From: Clostridia bacterium
GTDB taxonomy: Bacteria > Bacillota > Clostridia > Christensenellales > Borkfalkiaceae
Direction: 5' to 3'
NCBI GenBank assembly: GCA_017457215.1
Contig: JAFTHU010000008.1
Span: 1-64,000, forward strand
DNA length: 64,000 nt
Part shown: one piece after another, positions 24,444-30,834 of the stretch
How positions within the stretch are numbered: the first letter of the stretch is position 1
Layout of the letters: the number at the start of each line of letters is the position of its first letter
The notes under the pieces: generated by a model
Told to the model about the DNA's origin: nothing
The model's input: the letters and a program-made list of their open reading frames with translations, nothing else
Databases searched by the model: none
Made by a program: the position numbers and the translations under genes

Positions 24444-26297
24444 ATGGAAATCGTTAAATTATATCCAGAATGCAAAGATAACATTTGGGGTGGCGTAAAA
24501 TTAAAAGAAAAATACGGAAAACAGACGGAGAAAGAGCCTGTTGCAGAAAGTTGGGAACTTTCTTTTCATAAAGACGGGCCTACTCGTTTATCGGACGGGA
24601 AAACGCTGCAAGAGATAGCAACGGCGGAAGAATTAGGAGAAAATTGCAAGGATTTCCCTTTTTTCCCGATGTTGGTAAAATTGATTGACGCCAAGCAAGA
24701 TCTTTCCGTGCAAGTACATCCCTCGGACGCTTACGCATTGAAAAACGAAAACAGTTTCGGTAAAACGGAAATGTGGTATATCGTGGAAGCGGAAGCGGGC
24801 GCGGGCATTTATCTTGGGTTTAAAGAAAACGTAACGAAGTCCGAATACGAAGAGGCGATTAAAAACCATACCTTGACGGAGCTTTTAAACTTTTTCGAAG
24901 TAAAGGCGGGGGAATGTTATTTTATCCCATCGGGAACGATTCACGCAATCGGGGCAGGGTGCTTGATTTGTGAAATTCAGCAAAACAGCAACCTTACCTA
25001 TCGTGTGTACGATTACGGCAGAAAGGACAAAAACGGTAACGAACGGGAATTGCACGTCGAAAAGGCGTTGAAAGTAACAAATTTAGAGAAATACGAATAC
25101 AGCCCTCTCTCCTTTGCCTCGGATAAAGGGGAATTGTTGGGGTTAAGCCGTTATTTTACGACGACAGCAATAAAGATAGACGGCGAGAAGAAAATTTTTG
25201 CGGATAAAAATACTTTTCAATGCGTAACTTGCGTTGCGGGGGCAGGTGAAATTGACGGTAAATCAGTTGCGCTTGGGGACACGTGGTTTATTCCCGCTGG
25301 CTTTGGAGAAGTAACTTTGTCGGGGAAAATGCAGTTGATAGAGGCGGAAGTTCGTAAATATTACGTAGGGATAGACCTTGGCGGTACGTTTATTAAGGGC
25401 GGTATCGTAGATGATTTGGGCAATATCGTATACGAAAGCAAAGCACCTACAGAGAGGGAAAAGGGCGCGGATAAAGTTGCGGAGAATATTGCGGAATTGG
25501 TAAAAGCGCTGTTGAAAAAAGTGGGAATGTGTGCGGATGACGTAGAGGGCGTCGGTATGGGCGTTCCGGGTATGATTGATAGCAAAAACGGCGTTGTTAT
25601 TTACTCGAATAATCTAGCGTGGAAAGATTTTGCCATTGGCGAAAAGGTGGCGGCTCTGACGGGTTTACGCGTAAAAATTGCCAACGACGCAAACGTAGCG
25701 GCTTTAGGCGAAGTGAAGTTTGGCGCGGCGAAAGGCTATGAAAGTGCCATTTTATTGACTTTAGGTACAGGAGTCGGCGGCGGAATCGTCGTGGACGGCG
25801 TGCTGATTGAGGGAAATAAATCGGCGGGTGCAGAATTGGGACATTCCGTTATTGTAGCAGACGGCGAGCAATGCACTTGCGGTAGAAAGGGCTGTTTGGA
25901 GGCGTATGCTTCGGCAACGGCGTTGATTCGGGAAACGAAACGCGCGATGGAAGCGCATAAAGACAGTAAAATGTGGGAAATCGGGTCGACGGAAAAGGTA
26001 ACGGGCAAAACGGCGTTTGATTATAAGGACGAAGACGTTTACGCAAAAGAGGTTGTGGACGGATATATAAAGAACCTGGCTTGCGGTATTACGAATTTTG
26101 CAAACATTTTCCGTCCGGAAGCGATTATATTGGGCGGTGGCGTTTGTGCAGAGGGCGAACGCTTGGTGAAACCTTTGCAAGCGCTTTTAGACGAAGAACT
26201 TTTCGCAGGAAAATTAGGCCCGCAAGTGCCTATTGTGATTGCTGCGCTTGGAAATTCTGCGGGGCTTTTGGGCGGTGCAGCGTTATTAATGAAATAA
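24444..26297 (+). CDS. Fusion of mannose-6-phosphate isomerase and ROK sugar kinase
   Basis: The 617-residue protein joins two enzymes. Residues 1 to about 304 are a type I phosphomannose isomerase with the zinc motif QVHPSDAYAL, KTEMWYIV and IPSGTIHAIGAG. Residues about 306-617 are a ROK kinase with GIDLGGTFIKGG, GVGMGVPGMID, LGTGVGGGIVV and the zinc motif CTCGRKGCLE. No stop or frameshift lies between, and the joint is EAEVRKYYVGIDLGG. Mannose or glucose phosphorylated by one half could be isomerised by the other, giving direct entry of mannose into glycolysis as fructose-6-phosphate. RBS GGAGGAAA precedes ATG. Confidence 0.9.
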   Translation: MEIVKLYPECKDNIWGGVKLKEKYGKQTEKEPVAESWELSFHKDGPTRLSDGKTLQEIATAEELGENCKDFPFFPMLVKLIDAKQDLSVQVHPSDAYALKNENSFGKTEMWYIVEAEAGAGIYLGFKENVTKSEYEEAIKNHTLTELLNFFEVKAGECYFIPSGTIHAIGAGCLICEIQQNSNLTYRVYDYGRKDKNGNERELHVEKALKVTNLEKYEYSPLSFASDKGELLGLSRYFTTTAIKIDGEKKIFADKNTFQCVTCVAGAGEIDGKSVALGDTWFIPAGFGEVTLSGKMQLIEAEVRKYYVGIDLGGTFIKGGIVDDLGNIVYESKAPTEREKGADKVAENIAELVKALLKKVGMCADDVEGVGMGVPGMIDSKNGVVIYSNNLAWKDFAIGEKVAALTGLRVKIANDANVAALGEVKFGAAKGYESAILLTLGTGVGGGIVVDGVLIEGNKSAGAELGHSVIVADGEQCTCGRKGCLEAYASATALIRETKRAMEAHKDSKMWEIGSTEKVTGKTAFDYKDEDVYAKEVVDGYIKNLACGITNFANIFRPEAIILGGGVCAEGERLVKPLQALLDEELFAGKLGPQVPIVIAALGNSAGLLGGAALLMK

Positions 26298-26298
26298 A

Positions 26299-26335
26299 GT
26301 GGACGTCCACGGCGCGAGGAGATGTCGCGCCGTGG
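26299..26335 (+). repeat. Palindrome and GC-rich hairpin after the fusion gene
   Basis: A 12-bp perfect palindrome (GTGGACGTCCAC, 26299-26310) overlaps an 11-bp stem (26307-26317 with 26325-26335, loop of 7). No T run follows. It may end the mRNA by another route or bind a regulator. Confidence 0.45.
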
Positions 26336-26393
26336 AACGGATAACCATAGAGAAAACTTTTTTTATAAAACTTGAAAAAACGCATAAAAACAG

Positions 26394-26422
26394 TTGACAA
26401 ATTATTTAAAAAATTCTATACT
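26394..26422 (+). promoter_or_regulatory. tRNA promoter
   Basis: TTGACA (26394-26399), 17-bp spacer, TATACT (26417-26422), about 50 bases before the first tRNA-like copy. It is the only obvious promoter for the tRNA-Arg gene about 240 bases downstream. Confidence 0.85.
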
Positions 26423-26463
26423 ATATAAGCACTTTGTTGAGGAGAAAACTTGAAAAGTGCGTC

Positions 26464-26503
26464 AATGAATATACAAGCACTGTTAGCTCAACTGGATAGA
26501 GCG
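26464..26503 (+). repeat. 40-bp direct repeat, copy 1 (tRNA 5' half plus flank)
   Basis: Identical over 40 bases to 26654-26693. It covers 13 bases of upstream flank and tRNA-Arg bases 1-27. Repeat unit period is 190 bp. Confidence 0.9.
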
Positions 26504-26652
26504 ACGAGGCTGCCCGTTGAAAAAACATTGATAATGTTTTTTTGGCAGACGAGATGAGCGAGCGCATAAGCGTCGCGCGAGCGTTGACCGAGGGAAAGGT
26601 AGACATTGCCTTGACCGAGAACGGTCTGCGGAACCGAGGTTCCGTAAGACAC
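26477..26652 (+). pseudogene. Broken duplicate of tRNA-Arg with a ~118-bp insert
   Basis: Bases 26477-26503 are identical to the first 27 bases of the intact tRNA-Arg. After an insert of 118 bases (26504-26621), bases 26622-26637 match the anticodon arm of the intact gene at 15 of 16 positions, with the anticodon changed from ACG to GCG. The T arm and acceptor 3' half are shortened and no CCA is present. The insert contains a nested hairpin (CTGCC with GGCAG around 26510-26550, enclosing an A-run/T-run stem) and a twice-repeated TTGACCGAG. It is too short for a group I intron and does not look like a functional tRNA. Confidence 0.72.
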
Positions 26653-26653
26653 A

Positions 26654-26743
<90 letters not shown>

Positions 26744-26745
26744 GG

Positions 26746-26780
26746 AAAACGAGCTACGGCATAAGTCGTAGCTCGTTTTT
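26746..26780 (+). terminator. Terminator after tRNA-Arg
   Basis: A 13-bp stem (26746-26758 with 26767-26779) with a T run in the 3' arm, three bases after the CCA end. Confidence 0.88.
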
Positions 26781-26809
26781 CCATAATAATACGAAAAGGG
26801 AGATTGCGC

Positions 26810-28900
26810 ATGAACAGTTTTGCACAATTTTATAAAAAGAAAAGTTTTCATGCGGTAATTTGCTTGTGTATCGTATTGTTTTCGGCTTTGTTATTTTTGC
26901 CTTTTGCGTGTTCTAATCAACATTGGGGACACGATTTAAAATACCATTTTAATGTAATCCGCTCGTTATTCGTAGCTTGGGAACGGGGTGGTTTCAATGG
27001 CAAAGTGATGGAACTTATCGGCGGTGATTACGGTTACGGTACGGGGATTTTTTATTCTACTATGCCCGCAAGTGTTTGCGTCGCTCTTATGAAAATTTTG
27101 CATTTGCCTATAATAGCGGCGCTGTATATCGAATTTGTTTTGCTCTTTTCGGCGGCAGGGATTGTAATCTATTTCTTTTTATTTCGAATATTTCATAATA
27201 GCCGAATAGCGGCAGCTGGCTGTGCTTTTTATCTGCTTTTTCCCTATTATCCGTTTGAAATCTACACTCGGTTTGCTATTGCGGAATCCTTTTTACTCCT
27301 TGCGATACCCATGATTGTATGGGGCGTGTTCGAGCTTTTATATAAGAATAATTATCGGGCGTTTTTACCGCTGTTTATCGGCGGATATGCGCTTGCGATA
27401 TTTTCGCATTTGACTATGACCGTGTATGCCACATTGTTTTTGGCAATTTGGTTATTGATGGAACATAAAAAGACGTTTACACGTAAAAACGTGGCGTTTT
27501 TCGCCCTTGCAACAGCAATCGTGCTTTTGATTACGGCTTGTTATTATTTGCCTATGGCGGCGAGTTACGGCGTTACGGAAACTGCGGATATGAGCGTTGC
27601 GCCGAAATTAATGATTCGCAGAGGGGTTAACGTATTTATCTCCATTTATCATTGGTTTAGCATTTTAACTACGGGTATTATGCTTGCTTTGTACGCCGTG
27701 TATTACGCGAGAAAGAGAAAGCAAAACCGCACGAGGGGTATGACGGTAATTTTAACACTTTCGGGCTTGGCGTGGTTTATGTTGACGCCGATTTTTCCTT
27801 GGTATCTTATGCCCTCTTTTTTGCGAATGATTCAATATCCGTTCCGTATTTTTCTGTTCGGCGGGTTGCTTGCAACGTTGCAATTTTCTACGCTTTTAAA
27901 AGCGTACGGATTTATCAACAGGGAAGAGCTTTGTAAGGACGTACAACCGCAGCAAGGCGTTAAAAAGGCGAAAATATCGGCGAAGAAATTTTTTACGGGA
28001 AAAAATGCGCTTTGGCGTATAGGCGTTTGTATTTGCGCGCTGACTTTCCTTGTGAATGGCAGTATGAATATTATGAAATTGCGCCTTAAACGCCGTGATA
28101 CCGTTTTAAATAACGTTTCCATGGCGGAGTTTTCGGGTTTTAGCGATTGGTTTGGTTTGGGTGCATGGAAAAATGGGGATTATTTCCCAAAAAACTGTAC
28201 GTATGAATATGCTTCTACTCGCTTGAGTAAAGAATACGTTTCGGAAACGGATGTAAAAATTGACGAATTTTCCGATTATAGCGGCTTGTCGCAAATCTCG
28301 TTTTTGGCAAACGTAAGCGGATATGCGGTGTTGGATATTCCTTACGACCTGTTTGAAAACGCAGAGGTATATCGTTATGAAACGGTATACACCAACAAAC
28401 CGCTGAAAATAGCATTGGAAAGTGTAGACGGTGGCGTAAAAACACGGCTGACTATCCCCGATTACGAAGCAGAAAGTAAAATTATTCTGTCCTATAAAAA
28501 TGCCCCTGAATTGAAAGAATATTTACAATCGCAAGCCTTTGGTGTTTTGACAATGGAGGGGGACGTGGTGGCAACGAACCTGAAAAAGGAGCGCGTAGGT
28601 AAATATTCCGTTGAAGTAAACGTTGTGCAAAACGGCGGTGTTTTAGAACTTCCGTCCTATTATTATAAAGGGTATACATTGACGTTAGAAAAAGCAGACG
28701 GTAGCTGTGAAAACATTGAGGATATCCATGGAAGAAACGGCTTTTTAGAGGCGAAAATTACGGAAAGCGGTACGCTGTACGTCGAATATACGGGCGAGGA
28801 ATTTCGTTTTGCGTATATGCTGACAGCAATTGGACTAGTCGGTGCGATAGGGTTGTGTGTTGTAACATGGCTCGTGCAAAAGAAAAAACAAATAAAATAA
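26810..28900 (+). CDS. Large polytopic membrane protein, GT-C/YfhO-like
   Basis: The 696-residue protein has about ten N-terminal membrane segments (residues ~15-420), a beta-rich extracytoplasmic part (~440-660) and one last membrane helix near residue 675. An early outside loop carries HDLKYHFNVIRS, resembling the acidic catalytic motif of GT-C glycosyltransferases that use polyprenyl-linked sugars, and the layout resembles YfhO-type proteins. A role in modifying cell-wall polymers or lipids is plausible but unproven. ATG 26810 was chosen with AAGGGAG 7 bases upstream, over an in-frame TTG at 26804. Confidence 0.75.
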   Translation: MNSFAQFYKKKSFHAVICLCIVLFSALLFLPFACSNQHWGHDLKYHFNVIRSLFVAWERGGFNGKVMELIGGDYGYGTGIFYSTMPASVCVALMKILHLPIIAALYIEFVLLFSAAGIVIYFFLFRIFHNSRIAAAGCAFYLLFPYYPFEIYTRFAIAESFLLLAIPMIVWGVFELLYKNNYRAFLPLFIGGYALAIFSHLTMTVYATLFLAIWLLMEHKKTFTRKNVAFFALATAIVLLITACYYLPMAASYGVTETADMSVAPKLMIRRGVNVFISIYHWFSILTTGIMLALYAVYYARKRKQNRTRGMTVILTLSGLAWFMLTPIFPWYLMPSFLRMIQYPFRIFLFGGLLATLQFSTLLKAYGFINREELCKDVQPQQGVKKAKISAKKFFTGKNALWRIGVCICALTFLVNGSMNIMKLRLKRRDTVLNNVSMAEFSGFSDWFGLGAWKNGDYFPKNCTYEYASTRLSKEYVSETDVKIDEFSDYSGLSQISFLANVSGYAVLDIPYDLFENAEVYRYETVYTNKPLKIALESVDGGVKTRLTIPDYEAESKIILSYKNAPELKEYLQSQAFGVLTMEGDVVATNLKKERVGKYSVEVNVVQNGGVLELPSYYYKGYTLTLEKADGSCENIEDIHGRNGFLEAKITESGTLYVEYTGEEFRFAYMLTAIGLVGAIGLCVVTWLVQKKKQIK

Positions 28901-28905
28901 AAAAG

Positions 28906-28940
28906 AAACAGCCTTGGCGGTGTCTGCTAGGGCTGTTTTT
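28906..28940 (+). terminator. Rho-independent terminator
   Basis: AAACAGCC (28906-28913) pairs with GGCTGTTT (28931-28938), and a T run continues to 28940. Confidence 0.75.
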
Positions 28941-29015
28941 GCACGATTGTTTCTCTTGGGGCATATATTGTAGAGAGAGCGTTTTACGCTCTTTTCATAA
29001 TCAGGAGGAATAACT

Positions 29016-29456
29016 ATGTGTTGTAATCAAAACGAAAACTCGCATAACTGTTTTGGCGGTTGTGGCTCGTGTGAGAACGGCGTTTATATCAATCCTATTC
29101 CGCGCTATATTGCAGGTCCAATCGGACCTCAAGGCCCTCAAGGACCGCAAGGCGAAGTTGGCCCTGCAGGGCCTCAAGGTCCGCAGGGAGAACAAGGGAT
29201 TCAAGGTATCCAAGGCGAAGTTGGCCCTGCAGGGCCTCAAGGTCCGCAGGGAGAACAAGGGATTCAAGGTATCCAAGGCGAAGTAGGCCCCGCAGGTCCT
29301 CAAGGTCCGCAGGGAGAACAAGGGGAACCTGGAGTAGTAACCCCCGCTGTAGCGGTAGCCGACGCGGTGGCGACGGACGCAACCCCCACTAGCAATGCGG
29401 AAAAAATCAACGAAATTTTAACCGCGCTCCGTGGGGCGGGCTTGATGGAAACGTAA
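29016..29456 (+). CDS. Collagen-like Gly-X-Y repeat protein, probable spore or surface protein
   Basis: The 146-residue protein has a cysteine-rich head ([18 protein letters not shown]), then about 24 uninterrupted Gly-X-Y triplets (residues ~35-108) rich in GPQ, GPA, GEQ and GIQ, and a short Ala/Thr-rich tail. Bacterial collagen-like proteins such as BclA decorate spores or cell surfaces. There is no signal peptide, which fits a spore-coat or exosporium protein assembled from the mother cell. The repeats are exact at DNA level, which predicts length variation. RBS AGGAGGAA precedes ATG, and a strong terminator follows. Confidence 0.85.
   Translation: MCCNQNENSHNCFGGCGSCENGVYINPIPRYIAGPIGPQGPQGPQGEVGPAGPQGPQGEQGIQGIQGEVGPAGPQGPQGEQGIQGIQGEVGPAGPQGPQGEQGEPGVVTPAVAVADAVATDATPTSNAEKINEILTALRGAGLMET
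29151..29321 (+). repeat. 63-bp tandem repeats inside the collagen-like gene
   Basis: Units at 29151-29213 and 29214-29276 are 63 bp (21 codons, seven triplets) and virtually identical. A third, diverged partial unit runs from 29277 to about 29321. Confidence 0.9.
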
Positions 29457-29479
29457 CGTTTGCATTATGGAAAATAAAA

Positions 29480-29516
29480 AAGATACCCCCCAGTTTTACT
29501 GGGGGGTATCTTTTTT
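29480..29516. terminator. Strong bidirectional terminator
   Basis: A near-perfect stem around six C and six G (29480-29494 with 29498-29512) is flanked by A runs and T runs. It serves the collagen-like gene and, on the other strand, the rpsF-ssb-rpsR operon. Confidence 0.9.
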
Positions 29517-29538
29517 GTTAGTTATTTTGTTTTGTTTT

Positions 29539-29614
29539 TTGTTATAAGATTATATATAATTTCAGGTAGGAAAGTTTTGTACTTTTTATTGAAATTGAAT
29601 TTGTCTTATAACAA
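29539..29614. repeat. 11-bp inverted repeat pair enclosing 54 bp
   Basis: TTGTTATAAGA (29539-29549) and TCTTATAACAA (29604-29614) are exact inverted repeats around AT-rich, gene-free DNA downstream of rpsR. It could be an RNA structure in the 3' region of the operon or a tiny MITE-like element. Confidence 0.45.
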
Positions 29615-29623
29615 TCTTTTTAA

Positions 29624-29872
29624 TTACTCACCTTTGAAAGGGAGAAGAGCCGTAATTCTTGCGCGCTTGATAGCGGTTGCAAGAATTCTTTGGTGTGCAG
29701 CGCACGTACCGCTCATTCTGCGGGGCAAAATTTTGCCGCCTTCCGTGATGAATTTCTTAAGACGGCTTACGTCCTTGTAATCGATTACGTCAAGCTTTTC
29801 CTGGCAGAACGCGCAAACCTTTTTACGGGGCGCTTTTTTAAATGCCTTTTTTACAGGTGCTTTTTCTTCCAT
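29624..29872 (-). CDS. rpsR: Ribosomal protein bS18
   Basis: This 82-residue 30S protein has the family core [20 protein letters not shown] (minus strand) and a lysine-rich N-terminus containing a CAFC pair. It forms a dimer with bS6. It is last in the conserved rpsF-ssb-rpsR operon, with AAAGGAG upstream of ATG. Confidence 0.97.
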   Translation of the reverse strand: MEEKAPVKKAFKKAPRKKVCAFCQEKLDVIDYKDVSRLKKFITEGGKILPRRMSGTCAAHQRILATAIKRARITALLPFKGE

Positions 29873-29909
29873 GATTTTACTCCTTTAATTATTTGGCTTT
29901 CTGAAGAAA

Positions 29910-30329
29910 TCAGAAAGGGATGTCGCTGTCGTCGTCCATCGCCTGAAGCGTAGGCTTCTTTTTGGGCGCGGAGGAACGAGGCGCGTCGGCAGCGTCGTCA
30001 AACGAATCGCCAGACTTCGGGGTGAGGAATTCGCAATCCTGCACGATAATGTCCACAGCGTTGCGTTTTACGCCTTGGTTGTCTTCATAGTTACGGATTT
30101 GTATACTGCCCGTAACGGCAACCTTATTGCCTTTTTTGGTGTAACGAGCAATCGTTTCCGCCAATCCACGCCATGCGGTGCAATCAAAGAAATCTGCCTG
30201 TCTCTCGCCGTCAGCAGAAGAAAAAGGTCTTTGCACGGCAATACCGAAACGGCACATTGCAACGCCGGAGGGGGTTTCGCGAAGTTCAGGATCGCGCGTT
30301 AAGTTTCCGATTAAAAATACTTTGTTCAT
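29910..30329 (-). CDS. ssb: Single-stranded DNA-binding protein
   Basis: The 139-residue protein has an N-terminal OB fold (MNKVFLIGNLTRDPELRETP) and a disordered linker ending in the acidic tip DDDSDIPF, which recruits replication and repair partners. It lies between rpsF and rpsR, the standard arrangement. Confidence 0.97.
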   Translation of the reverse strand: MNKVFLIGNLTRDPELRETPSGVAMCRFGIAVQRPFSSADGERQADFFDCTAWRGLAETIARYTKKGNKVAVTGSIQIRNYEDNQGVKRNAVDIIVQDCEFLTPKSGDSFDDAADAPRSSAPKKKPTLQAMDDDSDIPF

Positions 30330-30348
30330 AAATATTTCCTCTTGTCTA

Positions 30349-30633
30349 TTAGTTGAGCTTCGTGATTAAGCGTCTTACGATATCTGCGTCGATAAGTGCG
30401 ATACGCTTCAGCTCTTCTACGACTTTACCGTCTGCTTCGAACGTCATCAAAACGTAGTATGCTTCGTTTTTGAAGTTGATGGGATATGCAGTTTTTTTCG
30501 TACCCCACTTGTCCGAGCCAGCAACGGAACCGCCCATAGACGTAACAACGTTTTCGAATTTTGCAACTTTTGCTTCTTTTGCTTCGTCGGTCAAATCGTT
30601 GTTGATCAAATAGAGCATTTCGTATTTAGCCAT
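30349..30633 (-). CDS. rpsF: Ribosomal protein bS6
   Basis: This 94-residue protein (MAKYEMLYLINNDLTDEAK) belongs to the bS6 family and forms the bS6-bS18 heterodimer on the 30S platform. ATG 30633 was preferred over the GTG at 30642, because that codon overlaps the AGGAGGT Shine-Dalgarno sequence (30641-30647). The leader upstream carries a structure likely used for feedback by the bS6-bS18 complex. Confidence 0.96.
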   Translation of the reverse strand: MAKYEMLYLINNDLTDEAKEAKVAKFENVVTSMGGSVAGSDKWGTKKTAYPINFKNEAYYVLMTFEADGKVVEELKRIALIDADIVRRLITKLN

Positions 30634-30647
30634 ATTTTTCACCTCCT

Positions 30648-30704
30648 GGTCTTATTCGGCACGCCAAGCGTGCAAGGTTTTAACGGCTAGTTATATAGCC
30701 GTAT
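30648..30704 (-). promoter_or_regulatory. Candidate bS6:bS18-binding leader of rpsF mRNA
   Basis: On the minus strand the leader forms ACGGCTA/TAGCCGT (30702-30683), then GCACGC-TTG-GCGTGC (30673-30659) followed by CCGAATAAG and the RBS. Known autoregulatory rpsF leaders have hairpins next to a conserved CCG. The match is by eye and position. Confidence 0.5.
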
Positions 30705-30710
30705 ACAGTT

Positions 30711-30739
30711 ATTATATCTTATTTCCAAAAATTAGTCAA
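30711..30739 (-). promoter_or_regulatory. Sigma-A promoter of rpsF-ssb-rpsR
   Basis: On the minus strand TTGACT (30739-30734), 17-bp spacer, TATAAT (30716-30711). Confidence 0.87.
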
Positions 30740-30786
30740 ACGTTTTTTAGACGTTTATGCAAGAAACATTACTTTTTTTGTCGAAA

Positions 30787-30817
30787 GAAAAGCGGATCGC
30801 TTTCGCTTTCCGCTTTT
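30787..30817 (-). terminator. Terminator after the large hypothetical gene
   Basis: AAAAGCGGA and TCCGCTTTT form a stem around an 11-base loop, positioned after the stop of the minus-strand gene at 30835. Confidence 0.7.
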
Positions 30818-30834
30818 CGCTGTTTAAGTTTTTA

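Noticed and set aside
29151..29321. CRISPR-like array
   Set aside because: The repeats are in-frame Gly-X-Y codons with no spacers; no cas genes lie near.
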